64,000 bases of DNA from positions 59,662,736 to 59,726,735 of the forward strand of contig OX578137.1 of assembly GCA_951213105.1 (NCBI GenBank), written 5' to 3'. Position 1 is the stretch's first letter. Every line of letters starts with the position of its first letter. The notes under the pieces were generated by a model. The model was given only the letters and a program-made list of their open reading frames with translations, had not been told where the DNA came from and searched no databases. Shown one piece after another: positions 44,156-54,455 of this stretch. The translations under genes and the position numbers were made by a program. The DNA comes from Amaurobius ferox (Eukaryota > Arthropoda > Arachnida > Araneae > Amaurobiidae).

Positions 44156-44235
44156 GACATGGCCAGAGTGGTCTACTAGCTAGGTCGTCTGGGTTCAATC
44201 CAGGAAATCTGGAATAAATCCTCGGCTGAAATTGA
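44156..44235 (+). mobile_element. tRNA-like SINE head
   Basis: GACATGGCCAGAGTGGTCTA contains an A-box-like TGGCCAGAGTGG (44160-44171) and a B-box-like GGGTTCAATCC (44191-44201) at 31-base spacing. The 3' acceptor strand does not pair with the 5' one, so this is not a tRNA gene. The body and end of the SINE could not be fixed. Confidence 0.6.
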
Positions 44236-45340
44236 GATTAATACTCTACATTTGCTAAAAAGAAAAATGTTGCATAAAGCGCAGAATAAAATAAATTAAT
44301 AGTAGTATCAGTGGGTTTTGGAAGGCAAAAAACAGCCTTCTTCTCCAGGATATGAAGACAGAGCAAACACACGAGCAAAGATAAACTACTAATAAATAAT
44401 TGTAATTGAATGCTTAATCCAGGAAAATAATTATTGTCAATAATAGGAAAAATTATTGTCAAAAATAGGAAAGATGAAATAGGAAGAAAGAAAATAGCAG
44501 AAAGATTAAAAATACTTTTTCTGTGAAACATTCTACAAATTCAAGTTTCCTGTGATAAAATAAATCGAAGACAAATCGGTTTCTGAAACTACATGAACAA
44601 CATCATCAACTAAACACAAAAATTATTGTAAACATATTTATAAATAAAGACTACAAAATTCTGCATTGTATTGTAAAAATGAGAAAAAAATAAGATATTT
44701 TTAAAGTAAAATTTTGAAACACACTATACCAAACTCTACTTTTGGTTCGTGAAATTTAAAATATTTATACTGGGATCAACAACGCGACGTTGATTCCTGA
44801 ATAAACGTTTACAGGGATGAACATTGATGTTTACAAGGATTAACGTTACAACGCTGAAGCAACTTCATTTCATCAGAGTTAAAGTTGTATGCCGGTCATT
44901 ACTAATAAATGCTTAACATCAGAGCTTTTGTAGAATTATTATTTTTCGTTGTCACCATTATAATACCTAGTTGACTTTCAAGGTATTTCTTTCTACTTTT
45001 TTTTTCAGGATGTGATTTTTATGTGTCCTCAGATAACAAGAGATGTGCAATGAAAGGGATATGTATTCAGAGCCCCTCATTTCTTTTCTTCATCCAGTTC
45101 TCATTCCAGTAAGGGATCTCTTTCTTATATGTGGATCTTTATGAAGTAAAATAAAATGAAGCTTCCTATGTTAATTTGAAAATTTCAGATATAGAATTTA
45201 TTCGTTCGAGAACATGTAAAAGATTCAAGGGCATGCACGTTTCTATCCTCTCTCACAGTGCGCTCTCATCTCAGACACTTCTGCAGCTCTAGAACACTTT
45301 AATCGAAAATCAAAGTGATGAATAAGGATTCAAGAGAAAA
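44236..45340. other. AT-rich spacer
   Basis: The 97-codon minus frame (44238-44531) is hydrophobic but resembles no family and lies next to SINE sequence. No gene is called. Confidence 0.35.
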
Positions 45341-45344
45341 CCTT

Positions 45345-45980
45345 GCATAAAGTATCTCCAGTTTGATACCATCCTAAAACTTCTCAGAGTACCCCACTAG
45401 TGCAATTCCCAGACTACCGATGTGTGGGCATTTTTCCTCACCAACAATCTGATTTTGACAAGCGATCGGCCTAATTCCAAACGGATGAAGAAAGAGTTGA
45501 AGGAACCCTGTAAATAGTATATCCACTTTGATGCCACCCTGAAGCTTCTCAGAATATCCCATGTGGGCAATTCCCTGACTACCCACGGAAATGTGAGCCT
45601 TTTTCCTCACCAGCAATTTAACTTGGGTAAACGGTGGGCTTAATTCCAAAGGGATGTAAAAATACCTAAGAAGGAACCCCGTATAAGGTATCTCCAGTTT
45701 GCTGCCACCCTGAAGCTCCTCAAAATATCCCACATGAACCTATAATTCCCAGACTACCGATATGTGGACCTTTTTCCTCACCAACAGTCTGAATTTGGAA
45801 AGCTATCAGATTAATTCTAGAAGAATGTAAAAGGACCTAACCTGTATAATATATCTCCAGTTTCATACCACCCTGAAGCTTCTCCAATTACACCACAATG
45901 TCCTATAACTCACAGACTACCGATGTGTGGGCCATTTTTCTCACCAATAGTCTGGTTTTTGAAAGCGATCGGGTATATAT
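45345..45980. repeat. Tandem array, four units of about 165-175 bp
   Basis: Unit marks (G)TATCTCCAGTTTGATACCA, CCTGAAGCTTCTCA, CAGACTACCGATGTGTGGGC, TTTTTCCTCACCAACA recur at about 45352, 45523, 45689 and 45855. The 119-codon minus frame (45374-45733) gives a periodic peptide (MGYFEELQGG / MGYSEKLQGG) because one open frame happens to run through several units. No start context or second copy supports a protein. Confidence 0.85.
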
Positions 45981-46129
45981 TGTAATGAAATGCCCCCTGC
46001 TTATTTTAAATCAATTCCCTTCTAAATTTAATATTTGACAAATTCTATTTTCGTTTCGATTCTAAAACTTGTTCTTAAATATTTTTTTCCAAATTGATAA
46101 AGCGCCAATTGTGTATTTCAGCTTCTTGA
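45981..46129. other. Short spacer
   Basis: AT-rich, nothing recognised. Confidence 0.4.
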
Positions 46130-46400
46130 AGTTTTCCCGTCTGTTTCAGTAACCTTGGTGTTGAAATACAATCCCGCCCTTTCTACGTGTACCGCGGATT
46201 CTCATTTCGTATTGAAATACATTGGAACTACTTTCTGTTCTGTTCCGTCATGAGCGTGCGCAATCGTACTAAGACGCTTCGACGAGAATATTGTGATTAG
46301 AGATTAGATTCAGTTGGCGATGTAACTTCTTCGCAGTAGGACGCGTTTAGCCCGCGAGGCTTGAAATGGGACGTTTGTTCTTAAAAGAGTATAAATGATA
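46130..46400. other. CpG-richer patch
   Basis: It contains CCGCGGATTC, GAGCGTGCGCAATCG, GACGCTTCGACGAG and GGACGCGTTTAGCCCGCGAGG words within 270 bp of otherwise AT-rich DNA. This could be a promoter-like patch. The nearest open frame (46657-47013, plus) has no recognisable domain, and I do not call it a gene. Confidence 0.35.
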
Positions 46401-47079
46401 TTAATTTAATGAAATAATAAATTATTCTAGCCGCGTGTGAGATGATGTTAATTCAGGAAATTTTATGTTAACGGTAATTTTGAAGTATGTAATAAATTCT
46501 AATTTCGATTCTCATTGTGTTCAATGAATGTCAACGAGTATATTGAAAGTTCACTCTCATTTCTCGAGCATTATTGTGATCATTTTGAAGTCGTGAAATC
46601 TTGTTATAAAATTATATGGAATAAGAAAAATCTCATTTAAATAAAGCAGAATTAAATTGCTTGAATGTCGTCTTTCATCAATCCTGCCAACACGCCACTC
46701 ATCCATCGATATCTCCATATGCGATCGTTCCATTCCTGTCACTCCTGTTCCAACTTCAACTGATTGGAATTGTCCAGAGTCCCGAAGTGTTTTCCGTCAT
46801 CACAGATGTCTTCTCACCTTTCCTAATGCACTACGTCTTTCCACATCTATTCCCAGTATCGACTGCCTACATGACTTAAGCTTCCTTCCCACTTTACCAT
46901 CACTGCCAGTTATATGCTATCGGAAGCGTATAACAATATCCTATCTTCGGACAAATCCATTGTCCGAATTTTCTATTATGAAGAACATTGCAATAAATTT
47001 GAAAGAAACTTAAATGGAGACTAACACAGATATTTTTATAACCTTTTATCTAACTTGATATGCTGTTTGTTTGTCAGCG
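46401..47079. other. Spacer with one unsupported open frame
   Basis: The frame 46657-47013 (118 codons, serine- and proline-rich) overlaps a 72-codon frame in another phase. Without splice sites or domain it stays unsupported. Confidence 0.35.
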
Positions 47080-47590
47080 TGATTCAAATCTTTGAGGTTC
47101 TAACTAATCCATTTATCACAGTGACATGAAATTTGGAATGCCGTTGGCTTTTGTGGTATATTTTAATTCCTTTAATTTTGAAGCTTATCAGGCTAGCCCA
47201 TCCTTGGGCATGCTTTAGGAATGTACTCGTTTTTTATAAAAAAAATTCGTAAATCGGAGCAGGCCACATTTAGCATGCCGTTGTCTTTTGTGATACATTC
47301 TAATTCTGTAGATTATAAACTTTTATCAGCCTCTCCCATCTTGGAGCCAATATAGGAATGTACTCGTTTTATTGGAATAACTTGATAACCGGAGCAGCTA
47401 GAAAGTTCAAATTTAATTTGTTGTCTTTAGAGGCATATTTTAATTTTTTGATTTTGAACTTTACTGGCACAGTATATCCTGGGCACGAGATGAAAATGTA
47501 CACGTTGTTTGAAAATAACTTGAGAATTAGAGCAGATAGAAAGTCCAAGTTTGATATATCGTTATCTTTCAAACTTTGAGTTGCATATAT
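47080..47590 (+). repeat. Tandem array, about 130-140-bp units
   Basis: Unit marks GGAATGTACTCGTTTTTT / GGAATGTACTCGTTTTAT / AAAATGTACACGTTGTTT lie near 47217, 47353 and 47492. They alternate with GTTGGCTTTTGTGGTATATT / GTTGTCTTTTGTGATACATT / TTGTCTTTAGAGGCATATTT. Three to four units. Confidence 0.75.
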
Positions 47591-48222
47591 TTTAACATTT
47601 TGACACATTTAAGTTACATATTAATAATATAAGGTACAACTTTAAAAACCAATATATATTGTTTTTACTTGTTCTAATGGTTTAAGTTGAATCTCAAATA
47701 GTTAACAAAAGTTTTTTCAAGTTGTTATTGTTACCAGTTTAACACATATCCATGTATTTCTTCGCTGAAAAGAAGAGTGAAAATGTTAAATTGTTTCTTC
47801 TTAGTACTCATGTAATTTATTTCCTTTCTTTTTTCCGCTCAGAAGTCATTAACTTTATCATCAATGACAAGAGAATACAATACGTACACTCACATTTTTC
47901 CCTGGATAGTTTTAATGTTTTTCCCATCAAGGAGTTTGGAAACATGTGAATGAGAAAAGTCATGAAAATTTTTAGAAAAGTTGATTATTGTGGGATTTTT
48001 TACTAAGGTAACACAAAAGTAATTTTCAGCTCTGTCAGTTTTGCCTTCTTTTCTCTAAACTTATCTCATTCTACGAAATATGCTTTGTTAAAAAATACTT
48101 TAAACTTGACATTTCCGGTATTGGAAATAATATTATCTAAAATAATATACAAAGTTAGAATGATATGTCAGATTTTCAGATAAGGATTTTCTGTATCAAA
48201 ATTTTGCTATTTCGTTACAGAA
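47591..48222. other. AT-rich spacer
   Basis: Nothing recognised. Confidence 0.4.
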
Positions 48223-48668
48223 GAGCCGGTGCACACGGGTGCATTGATTTGAATGATGGAGTTCCCACGAGATGCTAGATTTGGCGTCAAGTTGGATATC
48301 ATGTTGGCGTCAGCGGCGCGTTAAAAAGAGGGACGCGTATTTCTCTAGCATGAAGGCTAAAAGGTCTATCTAGTCTTCATGGTCTTATCTAGTTTTCATG
48401 TTCTCTAAGATGCCAACTTGACGCCAGGCTTAGTGCTTCATATTAACTGCATCATTCAAATTAATGTATTGCTGAGTCACGGTGTCAATTTTGCGTCACA
48501 GGACGCGAATGCAAAATAATGCATGTCGCTTGTGTGCGTGCTCCCGACCGAAAGCAACCCATATACACTCGCTCATTCAAATCAATGTATTGCTGGGACG
48601 CGGCGTCAACTTGGCGTCACAAGACGCAGCTGCAAAAGTAACACACGTCGCTCGTCTGCACTGACCCT
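48223..48668. repeat. CG-richer repeat with GGCGTCA motifs, possible MITE
   Basis: TTGGCGTCA or GCGTCAA words occur at least seven times. Two clear partial duplicates (48450-48535 and 48572-48650) share ATTCAAAT(T/C)AATGTATTGCTG and GGTGTCAATTTTGCGTCAC / GGCGTCAACTTGGCGTCAC. The left end (GCCGGTGCACACGGGTGCAT) and right end (complement CAGTGCAGACGAGCGACG) are only weakly similar, so terminal repeats remain unproven. Confidence 0.5.
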
Positions 48669-50029
48669 AGTTTACGTACATAGCGAAATATTTTACCCTA
48701 TGTATATTTTGTCGCTTTTAATTTTAGTCTCAATAAATTAAGGTATAAATTTATAATTATTATTTGATACTATAAACTTTTCTAAACATAAACATCTGAT
48801 TTGAGCCAATACATATCATTTATATGCACCCAGCTGTCTTGGAAGATTAAGAAATCCAACATCCCTGTAAGGAACAGAAGGTATTCTTGTTAATTAAGGA
48901 ATTTAATAAAATGACTTCGATGTTTCCAACTCTTGGATTAGACTATTTTGGAGCTTAACTGTTATATGCACACAAGAACTTTATATGCACACAAGAACTA
49001 CTTTGACTAAAGCTACAGTTTAGAGTACATTTTAAAGCCATTATTAATGTGTATGCATACACAAAACTCTCACCGGATGATAAGTGTGATTATTGCTATA
49101 CTTACCTGGCAAACCTTGAAAAAATCATGAAACAATTCGCTCGACCTAAGCCGATGATTCTCGGGAATTAAACCCTCAACCAAAGAATTCGTCTTCCTTG
49201 TTGAGAAGCTATTCTTTATGTTTCTCAGTAATAGTAGCCCTTTTTATTTTCTGATAAATTTATAAAAACAAATACTATTCTTTACTAGCATTCGATGTAC
49301 AAAGCAAAATTGTCATTACGACTTAATACATATCGATTGCTGTTGCATCGCTATACACGTATATGCTCATAAACCTGAAATCTATGCGCATAAACACGCC
49401 ATGTATATGCGCATAAACACGAAATATCGATATACTGTGAGGCTGTTATCTATATATCAATATAGCTGTATCAATATGCGCTTCACTATATAACGGATGT
49501 TAAATATTTGGAATGCAAAAATTTTTCAACAATTCCTTAACTGGGTTGTTAATATAATTGACTTTCCAACAATAAAAACTATCTGCATTTAAAATTAAAT
49601 CTTAATATATTTAATTACATATTTTTTAATGCAGATTCGAATCTTTATGTATTTTGACAATGATTAATTTATTTATTTGTTTATACAATTTTGCATCACT
49701 CCGAACAATAGTGCTCATAATATAAACCCATATATTGATGGACTTAGCATATTTACTATTTCATACTATAAAATATAATACAAAGAAAATATTGTTTTTA
49801 CGAACATTTTAGACATTGAGATGTTAATTATAATATATGTTTAGGACCACCTGAATACGTTTTGACTATTTTTAGAGTGGTGTACAACTCAGGAACTTTG
49901 CTATACAATTCACAAATGATCCATTATTCCATTTTTTCAAATAGTGTAGGAAAGGTTAGTTGATGACTACTATTGATTTATGTAAATCGGATACAATGCT
50001 TGGTATACCTCATAGGAATCCAAATTTTT
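48669..50029. other. AT-rich spacer with small repeats
   Basis: Short duplications: TATGCACACAAGAACT twice at 48964-49000, and TATATGCGCATAAACACG twice at 49381-49430. No gene seen. Confidence 0.45.
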
Positions 50030-50150
50030 TATCCGTGCAAGGATGGTTAAACCCAGGTTTACCCAAACAGGGATGGATAAACCTAGGATCACCCAAGTAG
50101 TGTTGGATAAACCTAGCTTTATCCAAGTTCGGGATTTACCCGTAACATAT
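50030..50150 (+). repeat. About 30-bp minisatellite (GGATGGATAAACCTAGG)
   Basis: Three to four units: GGATGGTTAAACCCAGG, GGATGGATAAACCTAGG, TGTTGGATAAACCTAGC, each followed by a (T/A)TCACCCAAG-like word. Confidence 0.8.
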
Positions 50151-50159
50151 ATACAAAAA

Positions 50160-51060
50160 TCTGATGAGGGCAACACATGAATTTCCTTATATAATGCAAT
50201 GAATTTACTACTTTTACAGTTAAAAAAATGTTATTCTTATAGTAGATACGTATATTCTTTCCAAGATATTGAATTTCCTTCAATTAGTCGTCATTTTCAT
50301 TGATTTGGCGTCATTTTTATCCATTTGGCGAGATTTTTGTTAATTTGGCAACAATTAAAAATGTCGCCAAGTTGGCGACATTCCACCAAATTCGTCGCCA
50401 AAATATCGCCAAGCGTTATGGACGGAGAAATAAGTTATTCTTACAGCAGATAAATGACTATTGGCATTCAAATACAAAAGTATTATTCAAAGTATCTTTT
50501 TTCATGAATGGAACGAGCTAGTTCCACGAAAATGATGTCACCAAATTTATTGAATGGTATTACATATGAAAAGTGAACATGTTTCTCAATAGGAAATATT
50601 TTTTTTTATTTTATATGACTTTTTGATAATTTTTTTGAAAAATGTGCAATATCTCGAGAACGGTTCATGTTAGCGTTTTAAAATTTATGTCAATCGTTTT
50701 CTAATAAAAAAAAATACAAAAGAAATATCTATTTGCGCAACTTTATTAGTGGTTTTGATTTTTTGACGATTTTTTCAAAATTTCACTCGAAAATTTAGGG
50801 GGGTTCTGAACATTCGATTGCGTATAAAAACAATAGGCTTCCAGTGTTTACGGATTGTGATTTTTGTACCAAATCTCGTTCGAATCGGTCCATTCATTCG
50901 TCAGTTATCGTCTCCACACACACACACACAGACATCACTTCAAAAATGTTTGATTCGTGATCAGGGATGCTTGCAACGTGCTCTCCCGTCGAAAACTCGA
51001 ATTCGAATTTTCGACCCCGTCACAATACTTTCCTTATACATTATGTATATAAGGAAAGTA
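50160..51060 (+). mobile_element. HINE-like element, subfamily A, copy A4
   Basis: Starts TCTGATGAGGGCAACACATG, subterminal ATTTCCTTATATA, ends TATATAAGGAAAGTA. Near-palindrome GTCGCCAAGTTGGCGAC at 50363-50379. The (CA)n run is short here (50918-50930). Confidence 0.8.
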
Positions 51061-51164
51061 AAGAGTGCATTTAAATTGCTTATTGCATCAAGTAATCCTC
51101 ATGTGATGTCCAATGATATTTATGGAGATTTAACATTTTCGTATTCATTGCATCCGTTTGAACT

Positions 51165-51400
51165 CATATTTAGAAATACAAGCATTTGCACTTAAATTTT
51201 CGTACATTATATCCACGCATATATTGTTTAAATAGGACCTATGTTCAATTAACTTTGCTGACTTCATTGTCCATGCAGATATTATACTTAGCTCTAGCTA
51301 ATTAGTTTAAATAGAGGCCTTAATTATATTTCGCTGTTGACAACAATCGTTCAGACTTTATTTTCAAAAGTTTCATATCAACTCAGCAATAACTGAATTA
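51165..51400 (+). repeat. Diverged copy of part of the 1,011-bp tandem unit
   Basis: It matches 55110-55340 and 56110-56345: AAATACAAGCATTTGCACTT, ATCTCCACG-like ATCCACGCATATATTGTTTA, GATATTATACTTAGCTCTAG and TTTAAATAGAGGCCTTAATTAT. It ends where HINE fragment B5 begins. Confidence 0.65.
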
Positions 51401-51405
51401 AAAAA

Positions 51406-51650
51406 TCTGATGTGGGCAGCGCATGACTTTACAGATTCCAATTCATTTTCTCTTTATTTATATCAGAATTAATTAAATTGGGTTTAATTGCACAAAATAA
51501 AACGGACAAATTTTTGAAGTTCCACTGAATTTACAGTTTTAATTCGATTTTCGTTTTCATTTCTGTCGTCAAAAATTGCGCGTAAAACAATCATTTAATT
51601 GACACTTTTAAGCAGACGTAGTCTTTTATTACAGATTTTGATTTTTTTTC
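51406..51650 (+). mobile_element. HINE-like element, subfamily B, 5' fragment B5
   Basis: Complete 5' end TCTGATGTGGGCAGCGCATG, then ACTTTACAGATTC (subterminal repeat damaged) and the B interior up to about 51650, where similarity shifts to R2 on the opposite strand. Confidence 0.7.
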
Positions 51651-52185
51651 TCTCTCATGCGTAGTATTTTGGATTTTGATGCAAATATATGTTTTAAGAC
51701 CTACTGAACACGTTTTGACTATTTTTTAGTGATGTCCGTCTGTCTGACCGACTGTGGTCGATTTTTTTTTTTGTATACGATAGAGGCCACAAATATTAAT
51801 GAATTTTCACGAAATTTTATACCCTGCTTTGTTATCAAAAAATCTAGAACTGAATAGAATTTTTTATATTGTTTTAGCATGACAACATAGCACAAAATTT
51901 GACATAATTATGCATAAAAAACTTTATATATGGCTCATTGATCACGAGAAGTAATACTTTCAATCATTGTTGTGAAAATAGCCGTGATACAATTTTGTTT
52001 GTTCGTGACGTCATTAGACCCCTCTGGAGGGGGAGGGGGGTACATTGTCAATTATAGTATCAATCGAAAGATATTTTCACGCCTTTTAAAGTGAAGAGTA
52101 ATACGCTATAATTGTAATAATTTTGGCCAACAATACCGATTTCTCAAAATGTTTCTTGTAAAATTTGAAAAATAAAGGTTATTAA
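51640..52185 (-). repeat. Dispersed repeat R2, copy 2
   Basis: On the minus strand it carries GCGTATTACTCTTCACTTTA, AAAGGCGTGAAAATATC, a G/C-run block (52020-52040), TGACGTCACGAACAAAC, and the CTATCGTATACAAAAAAAAA region. The stretch around TTAA at 52086-52089 is the uninterrupted counterpart of the foldback 1 insertion site. Confidence 0.72.
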
Positions 52186-52844
52186 AAAAAGGTTTTATCA
52201 TCCAATATTTTTGGTTAACTCAAAAACACATTCAAATTTGGATTATGACTATTTACCGCATTTGTCCACAGCTATTTCTTGAATTCTACTCGTTCCATTT
52301 TCATAATCTTATTTTTAAACAAAAGGTACTCTATATTTGTAAAAAAATCTGTATATTTGAAAAGTATATACAAGGAAACTATATATTTTCCAAAGTATAT
52401 ACAAAGAAACTGTACATTTGCCAAAGTATATAAAAAGAAACAGTATATTTACTCATATTTTTGCTTAGGTGGTGAACACTTTCAAATTTGCAGTTTGTTC
52501 ATTGATATATTATTGTCTGTCTTAAACTTACAACTGTCTTCTAGTGTCTTTCCCGAAGTGTACGCGGTTCATTTTCATAATCTTTTTAAATGTAAGATCT
52601 CAACAAACAGATTTTGTCTACATTTTGCTTTAATCAAGAAAGCATTCAAATATTTGTTGGTGACCATTTATTGAATCTGGTATAAAATGGTTCCTAAGGC
52701 AAGTGCTTAATAAGCACATTAATAACTTTATATTGGAAAGTCCATGAGTGTACCCATTAAATCTACCTATAAAATGACCATGATCGATCGACTGAAATTT
52801 GTTGCAGTGCCCCCTAGCGGAGAATTAAAGAAGTTAAGAGTACG
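52186..52844. other. AT-rich spacer with a 30-bp tandem stretch
   Basis: At 52350-52450 three units of AAAGTATATACAAAGAAACT with TATATTTTCC / GTACATTTGCC follow each other. The 131-codon frame (52279-52674) runs through it and has no domain. Confidence 0.5.
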
Positions 52845-52990
52845 AACTCAGCAATAAAGCTAAGTAGAAAATTCTCTATTGCAAAGTTGTAGATAATTGT
52901 ATAATGAGTGATAATCGACATCAGGAACGCAGAAAAATGTATATGGAAGGCAATATATCAAAAAAATTCTGTCAAAAAGTCGTATTATCG
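52845..52990 (+). repeat. Dispersed repeat pair, copy 2 (with 39070-39240)
   Basis: Shared GTATATGGAAGGCAATATAT and the AGTTGTAGATAATTGTATAATG block. It directly precedes the inverted repeat at 52997. Confidence 0.6.
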
Positions 52991-52996
52991 GAGACA

Positions 52997-53169
52997 TTTT
53001 ATAGCACTCTTCTTCTGGCCAAAAACAGTGCCTTCTCTTTGCAATAACTGAGGAAAAGCTGCCTAACTAGGGAAGAACTGCTTAGGCTAAGTCATGCTAT
53101 ATTACTTCCTTAGCTGTTGCAAAGAGAAGAAAGACGCTGATTTCTGGCCCTAATAAGAGTGCTATAAAA
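52997..53169. repeat. Inverted-repeat hairpin element
   Basis: The left arm starts TTTTATAGCACTCTTCTTCT and the right arm ends AGTGCTATAAAA. Arms of about 58 bp pair with small mismatches (CAAAGAGAAG / CTTCTCTTTG, GGCCA / TGGCC). The 57-bp centre contains a further short fold around GAACTGCTTAGGCTAAG. Confidence 0.8.
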
Positions 53170-53595
53170 CGCCCATGAATTACTTCTCTTCAAATAATTA
53201 TCATATACTTGCTTTTAAAGAAGTATTGAATGTTTGATACTACATTATTGTGCTTGTTAATTTGATCTTGGAGACTGTTTTAATCTTAAAGGCGGTTATT
53301 AACATCTGCAATAGAGTCATCTGCAATAATTTAATCAATATAGTTTTGTCCGTTAAAATTAGTAGTAGCAGAGATTTTTAATTATCCCATCAAGTTTAAA
53401 AAATTATATAATTTTTTATTTTCAAACTTAGAATAGCAGAATTAATTTCGTTTTGAAAATGTTGGTTAAAATTGAGAATTAAAGTGAATATATGGATATA
53501 TTATATACGACCGACCAAACATTATTACAAAATCTACCAGTATATTGCTATCAACACATTTATAGTCATGCTATATTACGTTCTAGGTCATTAGA
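53170..53595. other. AT-rich spacer
   Basis: Nothing recognised. Confidence 0.4.
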
Positions 53596-53834
53596 ATTAT
53601 TTACTGAACATAATTATCAACCAAATTTTGTGAAATTTGGACCATTAGTGTTTTTAGTTAGAGTGAATACTTGCGTTGCAAACACACACACACGCACACA
53701 GATGTTACGTTAAAAATAGTGTTATCGGATTCTAGAGTGCTCAAAAGGTGTAGATTCGTCGAAAACTCAAGTTGCGACTTTCGACACTATTCCAATACTT
53801 TCTCTATATATTACCATGTACTGTAGGGGAAGTA
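53596..53834 (+). mobile_element. HINE-like element, subfamily B, 3' fragment B6
   Basis: It carries CCAAATTTTGTGAAATTTGG, the CA run (53683-53700), TAGATTCGTCGAAAACTC and the end hairpin closing TGTAGGGGAAGTA. The 5' part is missing. Confidence 0.7.
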
Positions 53835-54455
53835 AAAAAACTCTTACTTAAATAATATATTTATACGGCGCATTTTGAAACAACTCATTAAAATTCTGTA
53901 AATTTGAAACATCTTCAGAGCGGTTTAGTATAACGTAGTGGAAATGGTATAAATCGTTCTGTCATCGAAAACTCAAATTCGATTTCATGTTTAATGCATG
54001 CGATAAAACTCAATATAGTGTATTAAATAACTTAAGAAAGAAAAAAAAATATTTGATTCTATAGATTAAGTAATTTTCTGTTCAATTCAAATTTTCAATT
54101 TTGCTATAATGCATAGATTATATTAGAGATCGACTAATATCATCTGCGAATACTTGTATCTATAAAGTACTCGAGATTTGAGTTCTCTATTATAAAGTCA
54201 CTAGAAAAAAATTGAATACCTTGAATTTTGAGCCGTGATTAACAGCAGGTTCAAGAATAAAAATTTAGGATGCTCCAAAAAAGGAAATTCGAAAGTACCT
54301 AAGTTTGCTTCCACCAAATAAAAACATTTTCGACTACTGAAAAGAGAAAGAGCCTGTATGCTCACTGAAAGAATTATTTTTGAAGTATTTAATAACGTCT
54401 CCGTCAGCAATTTTTTTAAAAAACGGCTTTTCAATACCTCTGGTTTAATTTGCAG
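53835..54455. other. AT-rich spacer
   Basis: The 85-codon minus frame (54201-54458) has a faint resemblance to transposase C-termini, but not enough to call. Confidence 0.35.

Noticed and set aside
44156..44204. tRNA-Ser/Leu-like gene
   Set aside because: A and B boxes are present, but the acceptor strands do not pair and no proper anticodon arm is formed.
46657..47013. 118-codon open frame as a gene
   Set aside because: No domain, no splice context and an overlapping frame in another phase. Kept only as a spacer note.
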